DNA of 64,000 nucleotides from Spirochaetes bacterium ADurb.Bin215 (GTDB taxonomy: Bacteria; Spirochaetota; Spirochaetia; Treponematales; Treponemataceae), in the NCBI GenBank assembly GCA_002070025.1, contig MWCL01000001.1:1-64000 (forward strand), read 5' to 3'. Every line of letters starts with the position of its first letter. The stretch's first letter is position 1. The notes beneath the pieces were generated by a model, which was not told where the DNA came from, made no database searches, and saw only the letters and a list, made by a program, of their open reading frames with translations. Position numbers and translations under genes: made by a program. This document shows positions 25,025-33,860 of this stretch, in pieces.

Positions 25025-25504
25025 ATGAGTACCGATATACTGGACCGACTCCGCAACATCCCCATATTTTCAAGCCTTGCGGACAACCGCGAGAGTCTCG
25101 CCGCAAAACTGAAAAAACAAAGCCATGAAGCCGGATCGGCGATTATTTCGGAAGGCGACGAGGGCGACACCCTCTACATACTGAACAGCGGCCGGGTACG
25201 TATCCTGAGAAACACCCTTTCCGGCGAACCGTTTGCCCTCGTCAATCTCGACGCGGACCAGAACATTTTTTTCGGTGAAGTGGCCCTTATCGATCATGAT
25301 GTCCGCTCGGCGACAGTACTCGCGGTAAGCGATTGCGAAACGCTCACCCTGTCCCGGAAAGATTATCTCTCGCTCTGTGAAGAAGACCCGGTCGCCGGCT
25401 TCAGGATAACCTTTCAGCTCGCGCTCCGGCTCAGCGCCACCATGCGCAAGTCCAGCCGGGACATGATCACCATGTATCAGGCGCTTATTGACGAAATCAG
25501 TTAA
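25025..25504 (+). CDS. Cyclic-nucleotide-binding domain protein
   Basis: 159 residues with CAGGAG before the ATG. A single cNMP-binding (CAP_ED) domain: IPIFSSLADNRESLAAKLKK, GSAIISEGDEGDTLYILNSGRVRI and FFGEVALIDHDVRSATVLA match the beta-roll and phosphate-binding cassette (FGEVALIDHDVRSAT carries the Glu and Arg that contact the cyclic phosphate). No HTH DNA-binding domain follows, so it is not a transcription factor of the CRP type. It lies 40 bases after the K+ channel gene, which suggests it may act as a regulatory partner. Its stop overlaps the convergent helicase by 8 bases. Confidence 0.85.
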   Translation: MSTDILDRLRNIPIFSSLADNRESLAAKLKKQSHEAGSAIISEGDEGDTLYILNSGRVRILRNTLSGEPFALVNLDADQNIFFGEVALIDHDVRSATVLAVSDCETLTLSRKDYLSLCEEDPVAGFRITFQLALRLSATMRKSSRDMITMYQALIDEIS

Positions 25505-28022
25505 AGAATGTGTTCAACCTCGCATACAGCCGGCCGATCGCTTCTTTTGACGCATGGTCCACCGTCGCTTCTGACTCGTCTATGAGCGTTTCGAGGCTGG
25601 CGATCGACTCGTTAAGCACGGTATGAAAGCCGCGCGAACACTTGAACCAGTACCGGCCCCCGCCGTCGGTATAGAGGCAGATAAACCCGAGTTCACGGCT
25701 TTTTTCTTTTGCGACGGCTACCCGGAATACCCAGGACAGATTCCCGACAAGTTCGGAAAAATCGTCCGGAAAGCGGAAATTCCGTTTCCGCGGCCAGTCT
25801 GCGGATCCTACGGGACGAAGATCGAAGGCGGACGCAACTTTCACGATAAGGTCCAGTTTTTCTCCCGCGAGCAGTTGATATTTTCCTGCGGTTATTGTTC
25901 CCCGCAGTCCGGCAAGCTGGCGCATGTGGGAATCTGACCACTCCATAGAAGACAGGGCCGACGAGAACTCCTCAAGAGGCAGGGTTGCCTGTTTTTTCCC
26001 CTTGATTTTGACAACCGGGAACGACCGACCGCCGATGACAACAGCTGATCCGTCTTTCTTTTTGTCGGCGATGGCGGCGAATTTTTCTTTCTCGCGGGGC
26101 GTTACCTCGCGCTTGACCCTTCCGCGGGGAAGAAGCCGTTCCGCGAGCCCCGGGCTGATGGCTTCCAGGAGCTCACGGGTCAGGGGCGATACCGACATGG
26201 CATACATGCGGCTGGTTTTGACAATTTCACCGGCCACGATGTATTGGGGACTCTCACGGTACATGCAGGAACCCGGATGAATCTGTATCCGTTCCGCGGT
26301 AAGGCTCCGGTAGGAATCACGTCCGTCGCGCACACAGACAAACTGGATCATGCCGGTCGCGACACAGGCAAGATACGTTTCAATCTTGCCGCCCGAAGAA
26401 ACCGGAACCCCCATGTCGGATACAATGAGTTCCAGTTGTTCCTTGATATTGGCGATTTCAGCCATGACCCGTTCGTCCAGATAACTGATTTCACAAAACT
26501 TCGCCCGGCTTTTCGCGCGGTGATACATGCGGAATATCCGTAAAAAGGACACATAGTCCCCGGCATCTTCCCGGAATCCGTGGTGCGCTTTGCGTGCGTC
26601 CATTTCTTCTCCGGGCGGCAGGACAAAGGGGCTCTTCGCCGAAAGGAAAGCCGATGCGATGAGCACTTCCTCCAGAACATCCGGATAGCGGAGAATCGCT
26701 TCCACGATGATGCGGCTCTGGCGGGGCGGGAGGGGAAACTGGCACATCATCTGGCCGACCCGGGAAAGCGTATTGTCCTTTTCGAGCGCGTCGAGCAGGA
26801 TAAGGGTCTCCCGGGCGCCGAGCATGCCTTCGCGGGACGGCGGCGAGATGAAATCGAATGTGTCAAAATCGGTAATACCGAGTTCGGACATGCGGAGAAC
26901 TACTTCAGAAAGGTCGGTACGGTATATTTCCTCGGTTGTGTACAGTGGCCGCGCCTCGAAATCCTTGCGTTCGAAAAGACGGTAGCAGGCGCCCTCCCGG
27001 GTACGACCGGCACGGCCGCGGCGCTGATTGCACGACGCCCGGGATACGGGTACCTCGATGAGGCTCGAGGTATACGTGTGGGGATTGTAAAAATTGAGCT
27101 TTGCCTGTCCGGAGTCTATCACCGAAGTAATTCCGTCGATGGTTACCGAGGTTTCCGCGATATTCGTCGAAATGACCACCTTGGTTTTTCCGGCAGGCGG
27201 AGTGTCAAACACACGCTCCTGTTCTTCTTTCGCAAGCCGGCCGTACAGGGGCAGAACATACAGGCGGCTGAACCAGCGCTCACGCGCGAGACGCCCGATA
27301 CAGTTCTTGATGGCCCGTTCACCGGGCAGGAAGACGAGTATGTCTCCCTCGCGGTTTTCATCGAGAACCCGTGTAATGATGGCGGTAATCTTTTCCAGGA
27401 GGGCTTCCTCTGCTTCGAGAAAACCTCCCTGCGCGGGAATGACCGGCGGATCATAGACAACGGTAACCGGGTAGGTTATGGCGTCAATCTTGACGACCGG
27501 ACAGTCGTCAAAATAGGTTGAAAACATCTCGGTATTGATGGTCGCGGATGAAACGATAACTTTGAAGTCGTGGCGTTCGGCGAGAACGCGTTTGAGCAGG
27601 CCCAGAATGAAATCGATATTGAGGCTCCGTTCATGTGCCTCGTCCACCATGATCATGGAATACTTGCTGAGCCAGGGATCCAGTTTCATTTCCTGGAGGA
27701 GGATGCCGTCGGTCATGACCTTGATGCGGGTAGACTGATCGGTCTTGTCCTCAAAGCGCATCTTGTACCCCACAAGACCGGGCAGGGGGGTCCCGAGCTG
27801 GCGGGAAATGAACTCGCTGACGGAAAGGGCTGCGATTCTCCGCGGCTGGGTTACACCGATGATACCGGTAGACGTGTACCCGGCTTCATGGAGAATGATG
27901 GGCAGCTGGGTTGTTTTCCCCGAGCCGGTGGGGCTTTCCACCACGAGCACCTGATTATGCGAGAGCATTTCCAGAATGCGGCTCTTTTGCTGATAGACGG
28001 GTAATTCATGCGGTTTCATCAT
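25497..28022 (-). CDS. DEAH-box ATP-dependent RNA helicase (HrpA/HrpB-like)
   Basis: 841 residues. ATP-driven RNA helicase of the DEAH/RHA class. Motif I is ESPTGSGKTTQLP, motif II DEAH (MIMVDEAHERSLN), motif III SATI, and motif VI QRRGRAGRTREG. After the two RecA-like domains there are the HA2-like region (GITDFDTFDFISPP, then ALEKDNTLSRVGQMMCQFPL) and an OB-fold part (CMYRESPQYIVAGEIVKTSRMY). The size is closer to HrpB (about 810 residues) than to HrpA (1300). Its ATG overlaps the stop of the CapA-like lipoprotein gene, which is an unrelated but coupled partner. Confidence 0.9.
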   Translation of the reverse strand: MMKPHELPVYQQKSRILEMLSHNQVLVVESPTGSGKTTQLPIILHEAGYTSTGIIGVTQPRRIAALSVSEFISRQLGTPLPGLVGYKMRFEDKTDQSTRIKVMTDGILLQEMKLDPWLSKYSMIMVDEAHERSLNIDFILGLLKRVLAERHDFKVIVSSATINTEMFSTYFDDCPVVKIDAITYPVTVVYDPPVIPAQGGFLEAEEALLEKITAIITRVLDENREGDILVFLPGERAIKNCIGRLARERWFSRLYVLPLYGRLAKEEQERVFDTPPAGKTKVVISTNIAETSVTIDGITSVIDSGQAKLNFYNPHTYTSSLIEVPVSRASCNQRRGRAGRTREGACYRLFERKDFEARPLYTTEEIYRTDLSEVVLRMSELGITDFDTFDFISPPSREGMLGARETLILLDALEKDNTLSRVGQMMCQFPLPPRQSRIIVEAILRYPDVLEEVLIASAFLSAKSPFVLPPGEEMDARKAHHGFREDAGDYVSFLRIFRMYHRAKSRAKFCEISYLDERVMAEIANIKEQLELIVSDMGVPVSSGGKIETYLACVATGMIQFVCVRDGRDSYRSLTAERIQIHPGSCMYRESPQYIVAGEIVKTSRMYAMSVSPLTRELLEAISPGLAERLLPRGRVKREVTPREKEKFAAIADKKKDGSAVVIGGRSFPVVKIKGKKQATLPLEEFSSALSSMEWSDSHMRQLAGLRGTITAGKYQLLAGEKLDLIVKVASAFDLRPVGSADWPRKRNFRFPDDFSELVGNLSWVFRVAVAKEKSRELGFICLYTDGGGRYWFKCSRGFHTVLNESIASLETLIDESEATVDHASKEAIGRLYARLNTFFN

Positions 28023-29200
28023 TCAAGTATAGACGCTTGCGGCATTGTGGGCAACACGGGAAGATAGCCACGCATCAGTTCGTACCGGTTGCGGTAATAG
28101 GCGGCCAGTCTTTCCGGGAGACTCCCGATAAACGATGAAGAAAATCGCCGAACGACCATCCCGTGGTCGGGATCAAGAAAATTGGTAACCGGAACCGGAA
28201 CAATCTCCGGAGCATACAGGGTTCCGGGTTCACCGCCCGACTGTGTACGCAGCTGGAGAAGTACCGCATCCCCGGTGTATTCCCGGTCAGCTCCGGGGTT
28301 TGCGAAATCAGGCCGCCAGCGCTGCCCGGAAATGAAGTTGCCCATGGAATACATGAACAGACAATCCCGGCCGTCTACCGAAACAAGTTCCCACGGCTGC
28401 ATGACATGGGGATGATTCGCCCATACAATATCGGCGCCAGATCTGGCCAATTCCGCAAACCACCGCTTCTTGGCGGCACTGACGGTCCGTACGTATTCAG
28501 GCTCGTTCGTGTGTATCGAAAGCACAAACAATGCTCCGGGATGCTGAGCGTCAATTTCGCTGATGCGCTCGAGCAGCGCGCTTCGTCCCGCTTCGGTCGG
28601 CGCGGAGTACTGCACCTGATGTGCCGACTTGTCATGGGAATTGAGAATCTCGGTAACGGCGAGAAAGATGATGGTCCAGTCCCGTATCCGGATAACTTCC
28701 GGCCTGAACGCTTCTCCCGGAGCCAGACGTATGCCGTTGGCGTACACGCCTTCGGGCATATGCCGGACGGCGTCCCGGGTACCGGCCATGCCGGCCAGCC
28801 CCTGATCGTTGGTATGATTATTTGCGAGTGAAAACACGTCGAAACCGGCATCCACCGCGGCTTCAAGATATGAGCGGTGCACATTGAATCGCGGATAGTT
28901 GCTCATGGGGAGCGCATCCGCGACCGGAGTTTCCAGATTCACGAAGGAAAGATCGTCGGAATGGAGCAGGGGAGAGAGATCATGGTATATCCGGTCATAG
29001 TCCCGCATGGAATAGTTCACGTCATGGGCCATGATGTCGCCGGCGAAGGTAAGCACGAGCGGTTCGGGAGGAGGCACTTTTTCGGTGTCGGGGATGCGTG
29101 GCGCCGTTGAACAGGCCCAGAACGACAGAGCGATCGCGGCAATGGGAGGCAAAAGGCTGAAGCGGCACGGTATGCGGGCTCTCACCGGATCAGTATACAT
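28019..29200 (-). CDS. CapA-family lipoprotein (poly-gamma-glutamate synthesis-type metallophosphatase)
   Basis: 393 residues from the ATG at 29198-29200; a GTG at 29218 would add six residues. The N-terminus has a signal peptide with a spirochaete-type lipobox (IALSFWACST), so it is probably anchored by Cys in the inner membrane or cell surface. The CapA fold is visible from LVLTFAGDIMAHDVNYS, through LSFVNLETPVAD, FDVFSLANNHTNDQGLAG, to LVVLSIHTNEPEY-like text (LFVLSIHTNEPEY) and DIVWANHPHVMQPW and FMYSMGNFISGQ, with the metal-binding Asp, Asn and His residues present. CapA makes poly-gamma-glutamate in Bacillus but many relatives have other roles, and no CapB/C gene is near, so no polymer can be assigned. 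Confidence 0.85.
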   Translation of the reverse strand: MYTDPVRARIPCRFSLLPPIAAIALSFWACSTAPRIPDTEKVPPPEPLVLTFAGDIMAHDVNYSMRDYDRIYHDLSPLLHSDDLSFVNLETPVADALPMSNYPRFNVHRSYLEAAVDAGFDVFSLANNHTNDQGLAGMAGTRDAVRHMPEGVYANGIRLAPGEAFRPEVIRIRDWTIIFLAVTEILNSHDKSAHQVQYSAPTEAGRSALLERISEIDAQHPGALFVLSIHTNEPEYVRTVSAAKKRWFAELARSGADIVWANHPHVMQPWELVSVDGRDCLFMYSMGNFISGQRWRPDFANPGADREYTGDAVLLQLRTQSGGEPGTLYAPEIVPVPVTNFLDPDHGMVVRRFSSSFIGSLPERLAAYYRNRYELMRGYLPVLPTMPQASILE

Positions 29201-29228
29201 TGACACCGGAAGGTACACAAGTTACAAT
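29200..29228 (+). promoter_or_regulatory. Promoter of the pyruvate phosphate dikinase operon
   Basis: TTGACA at 29200-29205, 17-base spacer, TACAAT at 29223-29228. A leader of about 45 bases follows, with AGGAGGA before the ATG at 29279. The -35 box overlaps the start codon of the divergent capA-like gene by one base. Confidence 0.7.
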
Positions 29229-29278
29229 TTGTAGATACACTATGGACGAAAATAATCCAGGAGGAAAAGAAAACATCT

Positions 29279-32128
29279 ATGGCTAAAACCAAAATGGTCT
29301 ACTTCTTCGGTAACCGTACCGCGGAAGGTGACGGAACCATGAAAGAACTGCTCGGCGGAAAGGGCGCGGGCCTCGCAGAAATGACAAAAATCGGACTTCC
29401 GGTTCCCGCGGGATTTACCATCACGACCGAAGTCTGCGGCGAGTACTACAAAAACAACCGGAAATACCCCGCCGGGCTCAAGGAAGAAGTTGCGGCGAAC
29501 ATCAAGAAACTTGAAAAAGTGACCGGAAAGAAACTCGGCGACCCCGTCGATCCGCTTCTTGTTTCAGTACGATCGGGAGCCTCGGTTTCCATGCCCGGCA
29601 TGATGGAAACCATCCTGAACCTCGGGCTCAATGATGTGTCGGTACAGGGAATCGCGAAGAAGACGGGCAACCTCCGTTTCGCGCTCGACGCATACCGCCG
29701 CTTCATCATGATGTACGGTTCAACCGCCATGGGCATTGACCGTGAAAAGTTCGACGAACTGTTCGGCAAGCTCAAGGACACGGTTACCCGCAAGCGGCTC
29801 AAGATCGAGAAAACAAAAACCGTTCTCGACACCGACGTTAACGAAGAAGAGCTCGAAGCGCTCATCAAGAGTTACAAGGAATTGTACAAGAAGGAAATCA
29901 AAAAGCCGTTCCCCCAGAGTCCCGAAGAACAGCTGTGGGGTTCGATCACCGCGGTATTCGGCTCCTGGATGGCAGAAAAAGCCATTACCTACCGCAAGGT
30001 TGAAAAACTGTACGGCGTCATGGGAACCGCGGTAAACGTGGTCCAGATGGTATACGGAAACAAGGGAAATACGTCCGGAACCGGTGTCTGCTTTACCCGC
30101 GACCCCAATACCGGAGAAAACGTGTTTTACGGCGACTACCTTGTCAACGCCCAGGGCGAAGACGTTGTTGCCGGTATCCGCACACCCATCAAACTTTCCG
30201 ACTTCGAAAAGAAGGATCCCAAAGCATACAAGCAGCTCTGCGACGTCCGGAAAATTCTTGAAAAGCACTACAAGGACATGCAGGACCTCGAGTTCACGGT
30301 AGAAGAGGGCACCCTCTACATGCTCCAGTGCCGTACCGGCAAGCGCTCACCGGCAGCGGCGTTCAAGATTGCCGTGGATCTCGTGAACGAAAAACTCATC
30401 GGCAAGGAAACCGCGGTTTCCCGCATCAAGACAAGCGATATTGAAGGCATTTTCTATCCGACCATCGACAAGAGTCAGGGACCGGCAATTAAAAGCGCCT
30501 TCCTCGTAAAGGGAATCGACGCGGTTCCCGGCGCTGCCACCGGCAAGGTCTGCTTTACCGCGGAACGCGCCGAACTCATGGCCGAGCGGGGAGAAGCGGT
30601 CATCCTGGTCCGCAAGGAAACGAGTCCCGAAGATGTCGGCGGTATGCACGCCGCCCATGGTATTCTTACCGCTACCGGCGGAAAAACCAGTCATGCGGCG
30701 GTTGTTGCCCGCGGCTGGGGAAAATGCTGCATCGTCGGCTGTGAAGCCCTCCAGATCGATTACACGAAGAAACAGTTCTCCGTTGGCACCAAGATCGTAA
30801 AAGAAGGCGACTTCATCACGCTCGACGGATCCCTCGGTGCAGTGTACCTGGGCGAACTCAAGCTCGTGGCTCCCAAACTGCCGCCCGCATACACAACCCT
30901 CATGAAATGGGCCGACGAACTCCGCACCATCAAGGTTCGGACCAACGCGGACACCCCGTATGACGCTTCATACGCGCGCAAACTCGGTGCCGAGGGTATC
31001 GGTCTTTGCCGGACAGAACACATGTTCTTTGATTCGGAGGACCGCATCCTCGCAATCCGTGAAATGATCATCGCGGACAATGCAGACGCCCGTAAAAAGG
31101 CGCTCGCCAAACTGCTTCCCATCCAGACGAAGGACTTCCAGGGCATCTTCAAGGCCATGGACGGACTCGGCGTAACCATCCGCCTCATCGATCCGCCCCT
31201 GCATGAGTTTGTTCCCCACGACGAAGCGGGACAGAAGGCGCTTGCCAAAACGGTCGGCATTCCCTTTGACACGGTGAAACAGCGCATTGAAAAGCTCCAT
31301 GAGTCGAACCCCATGCTCGGACACCGCGGTTGCCGCCTCGCGATTACCTACCCTGAAATCCTTGAAATGCAGGTTACCGCCATCATGACCGCGGCCTGCC
31401 GCATGGCCAAGAAGGGGGTAAAGGTCTTCCCGGAAATCATGATTCCGCTCGTAATCGACGCGACCGAGCTGTCACTCCTTGAAAAACTCACCAGAACCGT
31501 TGCGGACGCGGTAATCGCGAAGAACGGCGTAAAGGTGAAGTACCTTGTTGGTACCATGGTTGAAACACCGCGCGCCGCGCTGCTTGCGGACAAGATTGCC
31601 GCCGTCGCTGATTTCTTCTCCTTCGGCACCAACGACCTTACCCAGATGACCCTGGGCATGAGCCGTGACGACGCGGGAAAGTTCCTCCTCGATTACGTTG
31701 ACGAACACAAGACCGGCATTTTCCGCGCTGATCCGTTCCAGAGCTTGGACCAGGAAGGTGTTGGCCTGTTGGTCGCCACGGGCATCCAGAAGGGACGCTC
31801 CACGAAAAGCGAACTCAAGATCGGTATTTGCGGTGAACACGGCGGAGACTCCGAATCAGTCAAGTTCTGTTGCCGCGCGGGAATGGATTACGTATCCGCC
31901 TCGCCGTTCCGCGTACCGGTTGCCCGTCTCGCCGCCGCACAGGCCGCGATAGAGGCAAAGGCCGCCGCGGGCACGGCCGCTGCGAGCAAAAAACCCGGCG
32001 CGAAAAAGCCTGCCGCCGCAAAAAAAACAGCGGCGAAGAAACCTGCGGCGAAAAAGCCTGCTGATTCAAAAACCGCCGCGGCAAAGAAGCCCGCTTCCGC
32101 GAAGAAACCCGCAGCGACGAAGAAATAG
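29279..32128 (+). CDS. ppdK: Pyruvate phosphate dikinase with a lysine/alanine-rich tail
   Basis: 949 residues. Converts pyruvate, ATP and phosphate to phosphoenolpyruvate, AMP and pyrophosphate, or runs in the glycolytic direction in PPi-using organisms. N-terminal ATP-grasp: GGKGAGLAEMTKIGLPVPAGF. Swivelling phosphohistidine domain: ILTATGGKTSHAAVVARGWG (His is the carrier). C-terminal PEP/pyruvate TIM barrel: VGTMVETPRAALLADKIA, FFSFGTNDLTQMTLG, and GICGEHGGDSESVKF. Most PPDKs end about residue 885 after the PFRVPVARLAAAQA segment. Here about 60 extra residues follow as Lys-Pro-Ala repeats (KKPAAKK-type), like histone H1 tails. The stop is two bases before the SBP start, so the ABC importer is in the same operon. 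Confidence 0.96.
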   Translation: MAKTKMVYFFGNRTAEGDGTMKELLGGKGAGLAEMTKIGLPVPAGFTITTEVCGEYYKNNRKYPAGLKEEVAANIKKLEKVTGKKLGDPVDPLLVSVRSGASVSMPGMMETILNLGLNDVSVQGIAKKTGNLRFALDAYRRFIMMYGSTAMGIDREKFDELFGKLKDTVTRKRLKIEKTKTVLDTDVNEEELEALIKSYKELYKKEIKKPFPQSPEEQLWGSITAVFGSWMAEKAITYRKVEKLYGVMGTAVNVVQMVYGNKGNTSGTGVCFTRDPNTGENVFYGDYLVNAQGEDVVAGIRTPIKLSDFEKKDPKAYKQLCDVRKILEKHYKDMQDLEFTVEEGTLYMLQCRTGKRSPAAAFKIAVDLVNEKLIGKETAVSRIKTSDIEGIFYPTIDKSQGPAIKSAFLVKGIDAVPGAATGKVCFTAERAELMAERGEAVILVRKETSPEDVGGMHAAHGILTATGGKTSHAAVVARGWGKCCIVGCEALQIDYTKKQFSVGTKIVKEGDFITLDGSLGAVYLGELKLVAPKLPPAYTTLMKWADELRTIKVRTNADTPYDASYARKLGAEGIGLCRTEHMFFDSEDRILAIREMIIADNADARKKALAKLLPIQTKDFQGIFKAMDGLGVTIRLIDPPLHEFVPHDEAGQKALAKTVGIPFDTVKQRIEKLHESNPMLGHRGCRLAITYPEILEMQVTAIMTAACRMAKKGVKVFPEIMIPLVIDATELSLLEKLTRTVADAVIAKNGVKVKYLVGTMVETPRAALLADKIAAVADFFSFGTNDLTQMTLGMSRDDAGKFLLDYVDEHKTGIFRADPFQSLDQEGVGLLVATGIQKGRSTKSELKIGICGEHGGDSESVKFCCRAGMDYVSASPFRVPVARLAAAQAAIEAKAAAGTAAASKKPGAKKPAAAKKTAAKKPAAKKPADSKTAAAKKPASAKKPAATKK

Positions 32129-32130
32129 TC

Positions 32131-33102
32131 ATGCTTCGACTTTTTTTTCCGGTACTGCTTTCCGCCTTCCTGCTTGCGCCGCTTTCTGCGGCCGGAGGGC
32201 GAGAGCATGCCGGAGAAACGATGCTCAGGGTAGCCACCCTTTCCGGACCATCCGCGCTTTCAATGGCGCGGATGGTCTGTGATCCCTCCGCAACTGTTTC
32301 TTTCCCCGCACACTTTGAAACCGCCGGGTCGGTGGACGTTCTCCTTCCAAAACTGATTACCGGTGACATAGACATCGGCATATTGCCGGTAAATGTCGCC
32401 GCGAAACTGCATGCGGCCGATCCCGGTCTTCTCGTTATGGGAGCTGTTACCGGTCTCGGCATGCTTTCCGTTGTTTCCCGGGACAGCAACCTGACACGGT
32501 TGGCTGATCTCGACGGTAAAAGACTGTATGTAGCGGGGCAGGGGGCAACCCCGGAGTATGTTCTCCGGACACTTCTCAAAAAGGCCGGTATAACGAACGT
32601 TTCTCTCGACTTTTCCCTTTCAACCGCGGACATGGCGGCCGCTCTCGCTTCGGGGCGTATTTCGTATGCGCTTTTACCCGAACCCTTTACCACACTTGCC
32701 CTTGAACGCGACTCTGGTGATCCGCCCCTGTTCCGGGCATTTTTACTCGCCGATTTGTGGAGCGAGTATGGTTTCGGCGAGAACTTCCCCATGACCGTGT
32801 GCGTTATCCGCCGTAGTGTTGCCGAGAAAAATCCCGGGCAGATCGCGTCATTTCTCGAATCCTACCGCGAAAGCCTGTTGTGGACTCGTGAAAACCCCGA
32901 AGCGGCCGCGAAGTGCGCCCAAAAAGCTGATCTGGGCATTCTTGCAGAAGTAGCCGAAAAAGCCATTCCTCATTCCGGGTACACCTTCATTCACGCCTCG
33001 GAAGCACGCCCACTTGTAGAATCGCTTCTTTCCGTGTATCTGGAGTACGCTCCGGCCGCCATCGGGGGAAAATTGCCGGACGGGAGCTTTTATCTCAAAT
33101 GA
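32131..33102 (+). CDS. ABC importer substrate-binding protein, NMT1/NitT-TauT type
   Basis: 323 residues. Signal peptide (LFFPVLLSAFLLAPLSAAGG), then MLRVATLSGPSALSMARMV, ITGDIDIGILPVNVAAKL, and LADLDGKRLYVAGQGATPEYVLRTLL, the pattern of ThiY/SsuA/TauA-like binding proteins. It would capture a small organic ligand for the permease and ATPase that follow. The ligand cannot be read from sequence; thiamine precursors, sulfonates or nitrate are possible. The start is two bases after the PPDK stop with no strong Shine-Dalgarno, so translation may be coupled. It overlaps the permease start by 4 bases. Confidence 0.8.
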   Translation: MLRLFFPVLLSAFLLAPLSAAGGREHAGETMLRVATLSGPSALSMARMVCDPSATVSFPAHFETAGSVDVLLPKLITGDIDIGILPVNVAAKLHAADPGLLVMGAVTGLGMLSVVSRDSNLTRLADLDGKRLYVAGQGATPEYVLRTLLKKAGITNVSLDFSLSTADMAAALASGRISYALLPEPFTTLALERDSGDPPLFRAFLLADLWSEYGFGENFPMTVCVIRRSVAEKNPGQIASFLESYRESLLWTRENPEAAAKCAQKADLGILAEVAEKAIPHSGYTFIHASEARPLVESLLSVYLEYAPAAIGGKLPDGSFYLK

Positions 33103-33860
33103 ACCGTATCCACGTTGTCCCCGTACTGCTGTCCTGTATCCTGCTCGTTGTGGTATGGCAGCTCGGCGCATTTCTGGTTGGTTCCCCCCTTATCATTCCA
33201 TATCCTCTCGATGTGTTATCCGACGCCCTTGCTTTGGCCGGCGGTTCCGATTTTCCCGTCATGCTGGGAACCACGATCATCCGGGGACTTGCGGCCTTTT
33301 TTATTTCCGTGGCGTTATCCTTTCTCGTCGGCATACCGGCAGGGATGTCAGTCGGGTTTGAAACGGCAATCCGACCATGGATGGCGGTAATCAGGGCAAC
33401 ACCGGTTGTCTCGCTCATACTCATCGCGCTGTTCTGGTTCGGCTCGTCATTTGTTCCCGTGTTTGTTTCCGTTCTCATGACCATGCCCGTCATGACCGAA
33501 TCAATCATGCGAGGAATACGTTCTACCGATTCCGACCTTCTGGCCATGTCCCGCATATACCGTTTCGGAACGGTGAAACGTCTCCGGTATATCCGCGTGC
33601 CGTCCATGCTGCCGTATTTTTTCAGCGGCGCGGGATCCTCGCTCGGTCTTACCTGGAAAGTTGTCATAGCCGGCGAGATAATCGCTTTTCCGCATCACGG
33701 TATCGGAACGGCCATGCAAACCGCGAAAGTTCATCTTGAGACGGGGAGGGTGTTTTCACTCACCCTTGTCGCGATACTTCTTTGCCTGCTGACCGAAAAA
33801 TTGTTCGCACTTGTTACGAAAAATACGTCTATCAGAATTTCTGGCGGAACACCTTCATGA
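33099..33860 (+). CDS. ABC importer permease, NitT/TauT-like
   Basis: 253 residues with six membrane segments. The cytoplasmic EAA-type loop is present: AMSRIYRFGTVKRLRYIRVPSMLPYFFSGAGSSLGLTWKVVIAGEI, matching SsuC/TauC/ThiX permeases. It overlaps the SBP stop and the ATPase start by 4 bases each, so the three subunits are made together. One permease gene suggests a homodimer. Confidence 0.88.
   Translation: MNRIHVVPVLLSCILLVVVWQLGAFLVGSPLIIPYPLDVLSDALALAGGSDFPVMLGTTIIRGLAAFFISVALSFLVGIPAGMSVGFETAIRPWMAVIRATPVVSLILIALFWFGSSFVPVFVSVLMTMPVMTESIMRGIRSTDSDLLAMSRIYRFGTVKRLRYIRVPSMLPYFFSGAGSSLGLTWKVVIAGEIIAFPHHGIGTAMQTAKVHLETGRVFSLTLVAILLCLLTEKLFALVTKNTSIRISGGTPS

Noticed and set aside
26580-27521. 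313-residue plus-strand frame under the DEAH helicase
   Set aside because: Antisense to conserved helicase motifs; no domain is visible.
31860-32792. 310-residue minus-strand frame under the PPDK tail and SBP
   Set aside because: Arises from the repeat-rich tail read in reverse; both sense genes are secure.
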